Shown here in pieces: positions 1-8,397 of a stretch of 64,000 bases of DNA (position 1 is the first letter of the stretch; every line of letters begins with the position of its first letter). The position numbers and the translations under genes are program-made. The notes beneath the pieces were generated by a model that was not told where the DNA came from, searched no databases, and was given only the letters and a program-made list of their open reading frames with translations. Source of the stretch: VGBO01 sp964453335. Lineage in GTDB: Bacteria > Actinomycetota > Acidimicrobiia > Acidimicrobiales > CAIXPF01. Location of the stretch: contig CAYVOK010000003.1 of the NCBI GenBank assembly GCA_964453335.1, forward strand, positions 62,001 through 126,000, read 5' to 3'.

Positions 1-663
1 GTCGTTCGTGACGACGAGCGGCGCGCCGATGCGCCGGGCGAGCTCGAGCAGCTGCGGGTTCGTGCGCTTCTGCTCGGGGATGCCGTGGTCCTGCAGCTCC
101 ACGAACAGGTTGTCCCGCCCGAAGATGTCCTGGAGGCGCGCCGCCTTCTCGGTCGCACCGTCGACGTCACCCCGCAGCAGGGACTGCAGGACGTGACCGC
201 CGAGGCACCCCGTCGTCGCGATCAGTCCCTCGCTGTGGTCGGCGAGGACCTCCCAGTCGATACGCGGCTTGTAGTAGTAGCCCTCGAGGTAGGCGCGGGA
301 CGCGAGCTGGACGAGGTTGCGGTAGCCGGCGTCGTTCTCGGCGAGCAGCGTGAGGTGGTAGTAGAGCTTCTGCCCGCCCTCGGCGTCGCCGCCGGAGTCG
401 TCGATCCGACCGCCGCGTCGGGTCGGTCGTTCGTGGCGCGACTCGTGGGCCATGTAGGCCTCGGTGCCGATGATCGGCTTGATCCCGACGCCACGGGCGG
501 CCTTGTAGAAGTCGATGACTCCGTACATGTTGCCGTGATCGGTGATGCCGATCGCCGGCTGCCCGTCCCGGGCCGCCTTGGCGACGACCTCGTCGGTGCG
601 CGCCGCGCCGTCGAGCATCGAGTACTCGGTGTGGACGTGGAGATGGGCGAAGGAGTCGGCCAC
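1..663 (-). CDS. dnaE: DNA polymerase III alpha subunit, N-terminal part (runs off window)
   Basis: Replicative DNA polymerase catalytic subunit; only the first 221 codons lie in the window and the gene continues beyond base 1. The protein starts VADSFAHLHVHTEYSMLDGA, the PHP-domain opening of DnaE with its HLHVHTEYS metal-binding motif, followed by the GITDHGNMYG motif near residue 40. I chose the GTG at 663 because the family begins almost exactly there. It is the last gene of a minus-strand group after bpa, 87 bases away. The PHP assignment is firm; whether this is DnaE1 or DnaE2 cannot be settled from the N-terminus alone. Confidence 0.93.
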   Translation of the reverse strand, partial: MADSFAHLHVHTEYSMLDGAARTDEVVAKAARDGQPAIGITDHGNMYGVIDFYKAARGVGIKPIIGTEAYMAHESRHERPTRRGGRIDDSGGDAEGGQKLYYHLTLLAENDAGYRNLVQLASRAYLEGYYYKPRIDWEVLADHSEGLIATTGCLGGHVLQSLLRGDVDGATEKAARLQDIFGRDNLFVELQDHGIPEQKRTNPQLLELARRIGAPLVVTND

Positions 664-750
664 CGTTACCCCGGGCCTCCGGTCGAATCACAGGGATGTG
701 ATCCCGACACTATCGCCACCGGTCCCGTCGGTCTCCTCGGCGACGCCCGC

Positions 751-1269
751 TCAGAGATAGGTGCCGGGGCGGGCGTCCGGGCCGGGGCGGGCGCCGGGGA
801 CCCCGACCTGGTCGGGACCGGCGCCGAGCTGCCCGCGCATCTGCTCGAGCTGCTGCCGCGCCATCACCTGCTGGGCGAACATCGTCGCCTGGATCCCCTG
901 GAAGAGCCCTTCGAGCCAGCCGACGAGCTGGGCCTGGGCGACCCGCAGCTCCGCCTCGCTCGGCGGGGACTCCTCGGCGAACGGCATCGTCAACCGGCCG
1001 AGCTCGTCACGCAGGTCGGGTGAGAGCGTCGTCGCCAGCTCCCGGACCGACGTCTCGTAGACGTCCCGCAGCCGGTCCCGCGAACGTTCGTCGAGCGGCG
1101 CCGACCGGACCTCCTCGAGGAGCTGCCGGATCATCGAGCCGATCCGCATGATCTTCGCCGGCTGCTCGATCGCCTCACCGCCGGTCGCGGGCGCGCCCGC
1201 CGGGCCGTCGAGGACCTCCGGCTGGTCGGAACGGTCGGATCCGGGGGCGTCGGTGCTGCTCACGGCCAC
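751..1269 (-). CDS. bpa: Bacterial proteasome activator (Bpa/PafE family)
   Basis: A 172-residue protein of the DUF2587/Bpa family, the ring-forming ATP-independent activator of the actinobacterial 20S proteasome. It matches the Mycobacterium protein in length (about 174 residues), in its central helical region (KIMRIGSMIRQLLEEVRSAP and EAELRVAQAQLVGWLEGLFQ) and above all in its C-terminus, GTYL. That matches the GQYL-type tail that docks into the proteasome alpha ring. The start could be the GTG at 1269 or the GTG two codons on at 1263. The gene lies between a phosphodiesterase and dnaE on the same strand. It implies that the genome encodes a 20S proteasome, which is not in this window. Confidence 0.88.
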   Translation of the reverse strand: MAVSSTDAPGSDRSDQPEVLDGPAGAPATGGEAIEQPAKIMRIGSMIRQLLEEVRSAPLDERSRDRLRDVYETSVRELATTLSPDLRDELGRLTMPFAEESPPSEAELRVAQAQLVGWLEGLFQGIQATMFAQQVMARQQLEQMRGQLGAGPDQVGVPGARPGPDARPGTYL

Positions 1270-1315
1270 CTACCCTACGCGGGCGCGCCCGGGCAGCCGC
1301 AGCGGAATCGCCGTC

Positions 1316-2416
1316 TCAGACGCGGGTTGCGACGAGGGGCACGAACATCTCGGCCGAGGTCAACGACCCGTGGCGGCCGACGAGCTCGTAAGGGCCCGAG
1401 TCGTCGGGGTCGACGAACGCGAGCGTCCCCTTCGCCGCGAGGCACACGTCGCCGAGCCGGGATGCCGCCGTCTCCCCGACCACCGGGCCGAACCAGCCCT
1501 CGGCGATCGCCTCCGCCTTCGTCCGCACCCACGCCTGGCCACCGTGATGGCGGCGCAGCGCGTCGGCGAGCACGTCGAGACGACCCGGACGGGCGTGGAA
1601 CCAGCGAAGCCGACCCTCACCGGACTGCATCGCCGTCGCCGCGAGCACGTCCCGGTGGGGTTCGACGAGCTTGTCGCCCGTCTCGAGGTGGCCGTGGTCC
1701 GCGGTGACGAGGAGCGCCACCCCGGAGGGCAGGACGTCGAGGAGCTGGGCGACGACCCTGTCGGCGGTGCAGAGCTCGGACCGGTAGAAGTCGCCGAGCC
1801 CGAACTCGTGCGCGACCTTGTCGATCCCCTCGTAGTAGGCGTAGACGAACGACTCCCCCGCCACCACGAGGCGGCGCACGTGCTCGATCATCGTGGACGC
1901 CATCCGGTAGCCGTGGAAGCGGGCTCCGACGAGATGCGCACCGGTGAACCCGGTCGTCGCGAACTCGGCCTTGGTGACCACCGGCGGCCGGTGACCGAGG
2001 AACGCCTCGACGGGCTGCACCCGGTCGGGCGTGTACGTCGACCGGGCGTCACCACGGCCGTCGGACCAGCGCAGCGTGTTCAACACGTCGTGGCCCATCG
2101 CCATCCGATACCCGACGATGCCGTGCTCCCCGGGGGTGAGACCGGTCGCGATCGAGGTGAGCGCCGTCGCAGTCGTCGACGGCGCGACCGACGTGATCGG
2201 CCCGCCCTGCATGGCGGCGATCGTCGGGAGTTGCGAGCGGTGGTCGCAGAGCTGCTCCCAGCCGAGCCCGTCGAGCACGAGCAGCACGGTCTGGCGTGCG
2301 TCGCGCGCCGGCTCCGGCAGCCACGTCGGCGGCGTCGGTGCCTCGAGGAGCGCGGGGACGATCGAGGCGATGCACCCGCCGTCGTAGTGCGGCAGAACCG
2401 GGGAGTCGTCCGACAT
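1316..2416 (-). CDS. Alkaline-phosphatase-superfamily nucleotide pyrophosphatase/phosphodiesterase-like protein
   Basis: A 366-residue protein of the type I phosphodiesterase/nucleotide pyrophosphatase family. Visible motifs are VLLVLDGLGW (first metal-binding Asp, near residue 45), PSTTATALTSIATGLTPGEH (nucleophile Thr region followed by GEHG) and VTADHGHLET near residue 250 (metal-binding Asp-His). Metal-dependent hydrolysis of a phosphodiester or phosphonate is expected; the substrate cannot be told. No signal peptide is evident, so it is probably cytoplasmic. The ATG at 2416 begins MSDDSP. It is divergent from the Rrf2 gene, leaving about 75 bases for both promoters. Confidence 0.8.
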   Translation of the reverse strand: MSDDSPVLPHYDGGCIASIVPALLEAPTPPTWLPEPARDARQTVLLVLDGLGWEQLCDHRSQLPTIAAMQGGPITSVAPSTTATALTSIATGLTPGEHGIVGYRMAMGHDVLNTLRWSDGRGDARSTYTPDRVQPVEAFLGHRPPVVTKAEFATTGFTGAHLVGARFHGYRMASTMIEHVRRLVVAGESFVYAYYEGIDKVAHEFGLGDFYRSELCTADRVVAQLLDVLPSGVALLVTADHGHLETGDKLVEPHRDVLAATAMQSGEGRLRWFHARPGRLDVLADALRRHHGGQAWVRTKAEAIAEGWFGPVVGETAASRLGDVCLAAKGTLAFVDPDDSGPYELVGRHGSLTSAEMFVPLVATRV

Positions 2417-2478
2417 GCGTCGGACAGCTTGCCCGGTCCCCGGCACGGACTCAACCGCCGGGATGCGTGGCGGCTGCC

Positions 2479-2484
2479 TACGAT
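2479..2484 (+). promoter_or_regulatory. -10 box of a probable leaderless promoter for the Rrf2 gene
   Basis: TACGAT followed by 7 bases and then the GTG at 2492. With initiation about 7 bases after the hexamer, the transcript would begin at the start codon. This supports the GTG over the ATG at 2483, which lies inside the box. No clear -35 was identified. Confidence 0.45.
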
Positions 2485-2491
2485 GGGCGCC

Positions 2492-2962
2492 GTGAAGGTC
2501 TCGACGCGAGGTGACTACGCCAGTCGGGCACTGCTGTCCCTCGCGCTCCACGCCGACGACGCTCGGCCGAACTCGGTCCGCGACATCGCCGAACGCACCG
2601 CCCTCCCCCAGCCGTACCTCGAGCAGATCCTGCTCGCGCTGAAGGGCGCCGGGCTCGTGCGGTCCAAGCGCGGGGTCGGCGGCGGTTACGTGCTCGCCCG
2701 CTCCCCGGAGGACATCACGCTCGCCGACATCGTCGGCGCAGTCGACGGTCCGATCGCCGCAGGCGACTTCGGGGAGCCGCACACGAACGGTGCGTGCGAC
2801 CACGAGGGCCAGTGCGTGCTGCTGTCGATCTGGGCGGACGTGGGCGAACGGATGCGCACCCACCTCGGTTCGATCCGCCTCGCCGACATCGCACAGATGA
2901 GCCGCGGTGAGCTCGCCTGGCCGGGCGACGAACCGCCCACCACCGGGCGCCGCAGCCGCTGA
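2492..2962 (+). CDS. Rrf2-family transcriptional regulator
   Basis: A 156-residue winged-helix regulator beginning VKVSTRGDYASRALLSLALH, a typical Rrf2 start, with the recognition helix region LPQPYLEQILLALKGAGLV and the wing GVGGGY. The sensing region contains only two cysteines, GACDHEGQC, where IscR and NsrR have three cluster ligands. It may therefore hold a cluster with another ligand or act as a thiol switch. It stands alone on plus between minus-strand genes, so its targets are not evident. The leaderless promoter favours GTG 2492 over ATG 2483. Confidence 0.85.
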   Translation: MKVSTRGDYASRALLSLALHADDARPNSVRDIAERTALPQPYLEQILLALKGAGLVRSKRGVGGGYVLARSPEDITLADIVGAVDGPIAAGDFGEPHTNGACDHEGQCVLLSIWADVGERMRTHLGSIRLADIAQMSRGELAWPGDEPPTTGRRSR

Positions 2963-2988
2963 ACCCCGGCGCGACCGGCCCGGTGCAC

Positions 2989-3927
2989 TCAGCCCGGCGG
3001 ATCGAGACCGGCGAGCACCGCTGCGAGATCGGATGGCAGCGGTGACGAGAACGCGAGGTCCTCACCCGTCCGTGGGTGCGTGAACGCGAGCTCACGGGCG
3101 TGGAGGAACGGGCGGTCGAGACCGAGCGTGCAGCGTCCGCCGCCGTAGACCGCGTCCGCGACGACGGGATGACCGATCGTGCGCAGGTGGACCCGGATCT
3201 GGTGGGTGCGGCCCGTCTCGAGATCGCAGTCGAGCTGGCTGAGCGCCTCGGGCCGCTCGTGGGTAGACACCACCCGGAACCTCGTCCGGGCCGGCTTCCC
3301 GTCATGGGTGACCGCCCGTCGGGTCGGGTCGCGGCGCGACCTCCCGATCGGCGCGTCGACGAGACCGCCGGCTGCGTTCGGGTGCCCGAGGACGAGCGCC
3401 CGGTACCGCCGGTGCACGTCGTGGGTGGTGAGCAGGTCGATCAGGTCGAGGCGCGTGGCCTCGTCGAGTGCGACGACGAGCAGACCGGAGGTCCCCCGGT
3501 CGAGCCGGTGCACGATGCCCGGGCGGTGCGGTTCGCCCACACCGGCGAGCTCCGGCCGGTGCGCGAGCAACCCGTGGACGAGCGTCCCGCCGCCGACACC
3601 GTTGCCCGGGTGCACGACGACCCCGGCGGGCTTGTCGACGACCAGCAGGTGCTCGTCCTCGAACACGATCGAGAAGGGCACGGTCGGGTCGGGCTCCGGC
3701 AGACGCACGGTGGGCTCCGGCACCTCGTCGACGACCAGCAACTGCCCGGCGTTGACCCGCGACGACCGGTTGGTCACCGGCGTGCCGTCGAGGTGGACCC
3801 GCCCGGCACCGACGAGATCGGCAGCCGCCGCACGGCTGATGCCCGTGAGCATCGCGACGACACGATCGACCCGCTCCCCCTCGAGCGCGGGCGCCAGCTC
3901 GACCCGGACCGCCGACTCCGCGCTCAC
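2989..3927 (-). CDS. rluD: RluD-type 23S rRNA pseudouridine synthase
   Basis: A 312-residue pseudouridine synthase of the RluA/RluC/RluD family. It has an N-terminal S4 RNA-binding domain (about residues 10-75, with GERVDRVVAMLTG) and a catalytic domain carrying HRLDRGTSGLLVVAL, whose Asp is the nucleophile. ETGRTHQIRVHL is the second family motif. The GTG start at 3927 overlaps the lspA stop in a GTGA. lspA-rluD is a common bacterial neighbour pair, and here it closes the long division cluster. Assignment to RluD rather than RluC rests on the S4 domain and the lspA context. Confidence 0.88.
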   Translation of the reverse strand: MSAESAVRVELAPALEGERVDRVVAMLTGISRAAAADLVGAGRVHLDGTPVTNRSSRVNAGQLLVVDEVPEPTVRLPEPDPTVPFSIVFEDEHLLVVDKPAGVVVHPGNGVGGGTLVHGLLAHRPELAGVGEPHRPGIVHRLDRGTSGLLVVALDEATRLDLIDLLTTHDVHRRYRALVLGHPNAAGGLVDAPIGRSRRDPTRRAVTHDGKPARTRFRVVSTHERPEALSQLDCDLETGRTHQIRVHLRTIGHPVVADAVYGGGRCTLGLDRPFLHARELAFTHPRTGEDLAFSSPLPSDLAAVLAGLDPPG

Positions 3928-4415
3928 GCGGGACGACCCGGACGGATGCTGAACCAGACGAGCACGGCGCCGCCGACGGTGATGCCGATGTCGGCGACGT
4001 TGAAGATCGGCCACCACTGCAGGTCGATGAAGTCGGTGACGTGCCCACCGAGGAACCCCTCACCCGGCTGGGTGACACGGTCGACGAGGTTGCCGACCGC
4101 CCCACCGAGCACGGCCCCCACCGCAAGCGCGGCGGGAGGCTGCACGACCGAGCGCAGCATGACCAGGAGGACCGCGACGATGGCGACGGCGAGCACACCG
4201 ATCACCCCGCCGAGCCCCTCGAAGAGACTGAACGCCGCGCCGCTGTTGTGCGCCAGGCGGAACTGCAACGACCCGACGACACCGACCGGGTCGTCGAGCG
4301 TTCGGGCCCAGGCCTTGCTGGCCTGGTCGACCACGAGGACCGCGACAGCGGTGCTCGCGGCGAGGAGTCGTCGGGTGCGGACCGGCGGTGCCGGTGCCTC
4401 GGCCGTCTCGGTCAC
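3924..4415 (-). CDS. lspA: Lipoprotein signal peptidase (signal peptidase II)
   Basis: A 163-residue, four-helix membrane aspartic protease that cleaves the signal peptide of prolipoproteins after diacylglyceryl transfer. The motifs are LAHNSGAAFSLF, GAVGNLVDRV (first catalytic Asp) and FNVADIGI (second catalytic Asp). The N-terminal extension MTETAEAPAPPVRTRR is hydrophilic. The GTG start overlaps the divIVA stop in a GTGA and the 3' end overlaps rluD. Several lipoproteins in this window (zinc-binding protein, two solute-binding proteins, PQQ-type protein, TlpA-like protein) would be its substrates. Confidence 0.93.
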   Translation of the reverse strand: MTETAEAPAPPVRTRRLLAASTAVAVLVVDQASKAWARTLDDPVGVVGSLQFRLAHNSGAAFSLFEGLGGVIGVLAVAIVAVLLVMLRSVVQPPAALAVGAVLGGAVGNLVDRVTQPGEGFLGGHVTDFIDLQWWPIFNVADIGITVGGAVLVWFSIRPGRPA

Positions 4416-5527
4416 GACCTGCCCGGTGGGCGGTCGTCCGGGCCGAAGAGCTGGAGGGGCGGGGCGGCCGGCTCGTCGTCGTCACGGTTGCCGGTCGCGG
4501 CACGGACGGCGGGAGGCGCCCACGAGTTGTCGGCGCCCGGACGGGGCGGCGGCGGGGTGGTCGGTCCGGCACCCGCATCGGCTCCGGGGGCACGGTGGGC
4601 CGGTGGCGGCGGGGGCGGCGGCGCCCACGAACCCCCGACCGGTTCGCCCGGCGCAGGTTCGTCCTCGACGATCTCGACCGACCAATCGACCTCGTCGGCG
4701 TCCCAGCCGTCGTCGTCCGCGACGAACGCACCGAAATCGACGTCGACGACCGTCGCAGGCGCAGCATCGGCCCGACCGTCGGCGTCGGGCGCCGACCACC
4801 AGTCCGACCCGGCGGCGACCGGCGCAGGGGCGTCGGCCGGATCGCCGAGCACCTCGACGTCGACCACGACCTCGTCCGCACCCGCCGGTCCGCCCGCCTC
4901 CGGGGCGGCGTCAGCCTCGGGGGCCGGTGCAGCAGCGGGTTCGGGAGCCGGCGCGTCCACGGCGCGCGGGGCGACGCCGGCGAGACGCTGCAGGTCCTCG
5001 ACGAGTGCGGCGAGTCGGCGGCGCGCCTCCTCGGCTCGTGCCTCGGCGGCGGCGACCTCGGCCTGGGCGGCGGAACGCCGACCCTCGAGCACCCCGAGTT
5101 CGGCCTCGACCTCGTCGAGTCGCACCTCGGCGAGCTTCAGGGACTCGGACTGCGCCTCCTCGAGGATGACCGCGGCGCGCGCCCTCGCGTCGCTCACCGC
5201 CGTGTCGGCCTCGGCCCGCGCCACCTCGAGCATCTCGGCGGCGCGCTGCTGTGCGTCCTCGATCGCTGCGTCGGCCGTGCGCTGGGCGAGGACGAGCGTC
5301 CGCCGCAACGTCTCCTCGGTCTCCGACCCCTCGCGGCTGCGGGCCTCACTCCGGGCGGCACGCGTCTCGGCGGCCTCGATCTGCGCGGCGGCCTCCTGGA
5401 GACGGCCGTGCATGTGCTTCAGCGTCTCGGCGACGCGCCCGAGGAACTCGTCGACCTCGTCGGGGTCGTAGCCACGGAACTTCTCGCGGAAGGAGATCTC
5501 GCGCAGGACCTTGGGGGTGACGTCCAT
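4412..5527 (-). CDS. divIVA: DivIVA-domain polar/septal growth protein
   Basis: A 371-residue DivIVA/Wag31-like protein. Residues 1-40 hold the membrane-binding DivIVA head, MDVTPKVLREISFREKFRGY followed by DPDEVDEFL. Residues about 40-170 are coiled coil rich in Ala, Arg and Glu. The rest is a long acidic, Pro- and Ala-rich tail ending near GPDDRPPGRS. It should mark curved membrane at poles or septa and recruit wall synthesis, as Wag31 does in other actinobacteria. It sits in the usual sepF-yggT-divIVA order and overlaps lspA by 4 bases. The tail is low-complexity and probably disordered. Confidence 0.88.
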   Translation of the reverse strand: MDVTPKVLREISFREKFRGYDPDEVDEFLGRVAETLKHMHGRLQEAAAQIEAAETRAARSEARSREGSETEETLRRTLVLAQRTADAAIEDAQQRAAEMLEVARAEADTAVSDARARAAVILEEAQSESLKLAEVRLDEVEAELGVLEGRRSAAQAEVAAAEARAEEARRRLAALVEDLQRLAGVAPRAVDAPAPEPAAAPAPEADAAPEAGGPAGADEVVVDVEVLGDPADAPAPVAAGSDWWSAPDADGRADAAPATVVDVDFGAFVADDDGWDADEVDWSVEIVEDEPAPGEPVGGSWAPPPPPPPAHRAPGADAGAGPTTPPPPRPGADNSWAPPAVRAATGNRDDDEPAAPPLQLFGPDDRPPGRS

Positions 5528-5570
5528 GGTCCGACGCTACCGAAGCGTGCAGGCCTCGGCGGGGATGTCA

Positions 5571-5828
5571 TCAGCAGATGACGCCGCGCACCACCTGCAG
5601 GACGATGACGACGAGCATCGCCGACACGTCGAGACCCATCGCGCCGATACGGATCGGCGGGATCATGCGCCTCGCCGGGCCGAGGACCGGCTCGGTGACA
5701 CGTTCGAGCACACCGGCGACCGACCCCACGGGGGACCCGGGGCGCAACGGGAACCAGCTGAGGATGATCCTTCCGAACAGGGCGAGGAGGTAGATCCCGA
5801 TCCCCGCGCAGAGCACCTCGCGGATCAC
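5571..5828 (-). CDS. yggT: YggT family membrane protein
   Basis: An 85-residue protein with two membrane helices (about residues 5-25 and 65-83) separated by the family loop VTEPVLGPARRMIPP. YggT proteins are found between sepF and divIVA in many Gram-positive division clusters. Their exact role is unknown, though a link to division or membrane homeostasis is usually inferred from this position. The GTG start overlaps the sepF stop by 4 bases, and divIVA follows after 43 bases. Confidence 0.85.
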   Translation of the reverse strand: MIREVLCAGIGIYLLALFGRIILSWFPLRPGSPVGSVAGVLERVTEPVLGPARRMIPPIRIGAMGLDVSAMLVVIVLQVVRGVIC

Positions 5829-6400
5829 GCCTGGAACCCACGCTCCGCGAGGCGCCGCTGCTCGATCTCCGACACGGTGACGTCGGCCGGCACCAGCAGG
5901 AAGACCTGGTTCGCGACCTTGTCCATCCGTCCGCCGAGGCCGTAACAGAGCCCGCTGGCGAAATCGATGAGGCGACGGGACAGCTCCCGGTCGACCTCCT
6001 GGAGGTTCATGATCACCGGACGACGGGCCTTGAACCGGTCGGCGACCTCCTGGGCCTCACCGAAACTCGTCGGCACGACGACCTGGGGTGCGCTGACGAC
6101 CGGTTCCGCAGGGCGGACCACCACCGGGGAGGGCGAGACGGTCGCCGGGGAGACCGGGCGCACGACGACCCCGGTGTCCTCGAACTCGACGTTGCTCGAC
6201 GGCCGCGAGGGGGTGGGTAGCGGACGGACGGTCCCGATCAGGTCACTTTCGGGCTGCACCGCGGCGGCGCGAGCCGGGCGCGCCACCGGACGGGCGCGTT
6301 CGGGGACGTCGTCCTCGTAGTCGTCCACCTCGTAGTCGGCGTCGTCCTCGTCGGGCGCCAGACCGAGGTACTCCGTGACCTTCCGCCACTTCGATGCCAT
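5825..6400 (-). CDS. sepF: Cell division protein SepF
   Basis: A 191-residue FtsZ membrane anchor. The N-terminal amphipathic segment MASKWRKVTEYLGL is followed by an acidic, Pro-rich linker to about residue 105. The C-terminal SepF fold then shows VIMNLQEVDRELSRRLIDFA and FASGLCYGLGG, the region that binds the FtsZ tail. The ATG at 6400 is preceded by an AGGAGG Shine-Dalgarno 7 bases away, which decides the start. In actinobacteria without ftsA, SepF is the main FtsZ anchor, and no ftsA is present here. Confidence 0.93.
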   Translation of the reverse strand: MASKWRKVTEYLGLAPDEDDADYEVDDYEDDVPERARPVARPARAAAVQPESDLIGTVRPLPTPSRPSSNVEFEDTGVVVRPVSPATVSPSPVVVRPAEPVVSAPQVVVPTSFGEAQEVADRFKARRPVIMNLQEVDRELSRRLIDFASGLCYGLGGRMDKVANQVFLLVPADVTVSEIEQRRLAERGFQA

Positions 6401-6459
6401 GGCTCCTCCTGGAGCGCCGATGGTAGCCGCTGCCACCTCGGGGAACGCGCCGCAGGCCG

Positions 6460-7113
6460 TCAGCGGACCCGCGGGCCGAACAGGCTGCGACCGATCCGCA
6501 CCATCGTCGAGCCGGCGTCGACGGCGATCTCGAGGTCGTCGGACATCCCCATCGAGCAGACCTCGAGGCCGAGCCGGTCGACGAGGCCCCGGACCATCAC
6601 GAAACCCGGCCCGGGCGAGACGTCCGGATCGGTCGGACCGACCGTCATGAGCCCACGCACGGCGAGCCCGGCCGAGCGGCATGCCTCGACGAGTGCCGGC
6701 ACGTCGGCGACCGGGCAGCCTCCCTTGCCCTCCTCGCCGGTCGTGCCGACCTGGACCAGGACGTCAGCGCCGGGGGCGCGACGGGCGATCTCATCCGCGA
6801 GCTCGACCCGGTCGACCGTCTGCCAGAGCGTGACGTGCGGTGCGAGGAGGCGCACCTTGTTGCGCTGGAGACGACCGATGGCATGCCAGCGCGGCCCCGG
6901 AGGCACCACGGTCGTGGCCTTCTCGACGAGTTCCTGGGCGTAGTTCTCGCCGAGGTCGACGATCCCGGCCTGCCGGGCGAGGTCGACCACCGCGACCGGA
7001 TGCCCCTTCGTCACGCCCACCACGGTCACGTCCGTACCGCCGGCCGCGGCGATCCGCGCCCGGATCGCCGCAAGGCGCTCACGTACCTCGTCGACGCTGG
7101 GCAGCTCGTGCAC
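6460..7113 (-). CDS. yggS: YggS/PLPBP pyridoxal-phosphate homeostasis protein
   Basis: A 217-residue PLP-binding protein with a single TIM-barrel domain. VVGVTKGHP holds the PLP lysine near residue 36, HAIGRLQRNKV is the family signature, and GMSDDLEIAVDAGSTMVRIG forms the phosphate-binding end. No catalysis is established for the family; it buffers PLP and affects amino-acid pools. It lies between ftsZ (26 bases upstream) and sepF (59 bases downstream), its usual place in Gram-positive division clusters. Confidence 0.9.
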   Translation of the reverse strand: MHELPSVDEVRERLAAIRARIAAAGGTDVTVVGVTKGHPVAVVDLARQAGIVDLGENYAQELVEKATTVVPPGPRWHAIGRLQRNKVRLLAPHVTLWQTVDRVELADEIARRAPGADVLVQVGTTGEEGKGGCPVADVPALVEACRSAGLAVRGLMTVGPTDPDVSPGPGFVMVRGLVDRLGLEVCSMGMSDDLEIAVDAGSTMVRIGRSLFGPRVR

Positions 7114-7139
7114 GGGTCGGGACCCGTCGGACCCCGGCC

Positions 7140-8219
7140 TCAGCGGAGGAACGACGGGACGTCGAAGTCGTCCGAACCCTCGTCGAGGTCGAGGTCGTCG
7201 TCGTCCCCGCCGAAGATGTCGGTGGTGCGACGCACACGCGGTGCGGAACGGTCCTCCGCCGTGGTCCGGCTGGCCGGGTCGAACCCGGCGGCGATCACGG
7301 TGACCCGCACCTCGTCGCCCATGGCGTCGTCGATCACGGTGCCGAAGATGATGTTCGCGTCCGGGTGGGCGACGTTGTGGATGATCTCTGCGGCCTCGTT
7401 CACCTCGAGCAGACCGAGGTCGGAACCGCCGGTGATGCTGAGCAGGATCCCCCGTGCGCCGTCGATGGAGGACTCGAGCAGCGGCGAGGAGATCGCAGCC
7501 CGGGCGGCGGAGACGGCGCGACCGTCGCCGGAGCCGTAGCCGATCCCCATGAGGGCGGAGCCGGCGTCGCGCATGATCATGCGCACGTCCGCGAAATCGG
7601 TGTTGATCAGACCCGGGGTCGTGATCAGGTCGCTGATCCCCTGCACCCCCTGCAGGAGTATCTCGTCGGCCATGTTGAACGCGTTCACCATCGAGGTGCG
7701 TTCGTCGGCGACGGTGAGCAACCGGTCGTTCGGGATGACGATCTGGGTGTCGACCTCGTCGCGGAGCTTCGTGATGCCGTCGTCGGCCTGCATCGCACGC
7801 CGACGGCCCTCGAACCCGAACGGACGGGTGACGACACCGATGGTGAGCGCCCCGCTCCCCTTCGCGATCGAGGCGATCACGGGTGCCGCACCGGTCCCGG
7901 TGCCGCCGCCCTCACCGACGGTGATGAACACCATGTCGGCACCGGCGAGCGCCTCGACGAGTTCGCTGCGCGCCTCCTCGGCGGCCTGCCGGCCGACCTC
8001 GGGGTCGCTCCCGGCGCCGAGACCACGGGTGATCTCCTTCCCGAGCGCGATCTTCACGTCGGCGTCGCTCATCAGCAACGCCTGCGCATCGGTGTTCACC
8101 GCGATGAACTCGACGCCCTTCAACCCGGCGTCGATCATCCGGTTGACGGCGTTCACGCCACCGCCGCCGACACCGACGACCTTGATCACGGCGAGGTAGT
8201 TCTGGGGGATCGGAGCCAT
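7140..8219 (-). CDS. ftsZ: Cell division GTPase FtsZ
   Basis: A 359-residue tubulin homologue that forms the Z ring. KVVGVGGGGVNAVNRMI opens the nucleotide-binding domain, GGGTGTGAAPVIASIAKG near residue 105 is the tubulin signature, and FADVRMIMRDAGSALMGIG leads into the T7 synergy loop region. A short variable linker leads to the C-terminal peptide DDFDVPSFLR, the SepF-binding tail. The ATG at 8219 is followed by MAPIPQNYLAVI. It is separated from ftsQ by 178 bases carrying its own promoter, so it can be expressed independently of the upstream mur genes. Confidence 0.97.
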   Translation of the reverse strand: MAPIPQNYLAVIKVVGVGGGGVNAVNRMIDAGLKGVEFIAVNTDAQALLMSDADVKIALGKEITRGLGAGSDPEVGRQAAEEARSELVEALAGADMVFITVGEGGGTGTGAAPVIASIAKGSGALTIGVVTRPFGFEGRRRAMQADDGITKLRDEVDTQIVIPNDRLLTVADERTSMVNAFNMADEILLQGVQGISDLITTPGLINTDFADVRMIMRDAGSALMGIGYGSGDGRAVSAARAAISSPLLESSIDGARGILLSITGGSDLGLLEVNEAAEIIHNVAHPDANIIFGTVIDDAMGDEVRVTVIAAGFDPASRTTAEDRSAPRVRRTTDIFGGDDDDLDLDEGSDDFDVPSFLR

Positions 8220-8348
8220 GTGATGTCCTCACTCTGCCACCGGAGAACGGGCCGGTGCCGTTCCCTGTCGCTGTTGTCGATGCTGACGTCGTCCCCGGCT
8301 TCCGGTGACCGGCTGCGAAGAAAACCGCTGCTCACGCAACGTGGCGGA

Positions 8349-8377
8349 AGCGTACCGACCGCGCGGGCCGAAAACAA
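8349..8377 (-). promoter_or_regulatory. Predicted promoter of ftsZ
   Basis: On the minus strand TTGTTT (8377-8372), a 17-base spacer and TACGCT (8354-8349) make a good housekeeping-type promoter inside the 178-base ftsQ-ftsZ gap. Initiation near 8342 would leave an untranslated leader of roughly 120 bases before the ftsZ ATG at 8219. Confidence 0.6.
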
Positions 8378-8397
8378 CGACCCTCCCCACCGCGACG

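Noticed and set aside
1148..5471. Very long plus-strand open frames opposite dnaE-divIVA (for example 3076-5169 and 4041-5471)
   Set aside because: They are antisense to well-supported genes, have low-complexity Arg/Pro/Ala or Ser/Thr translations and no family motifs; such frames are expected in very GC-rich DNA.
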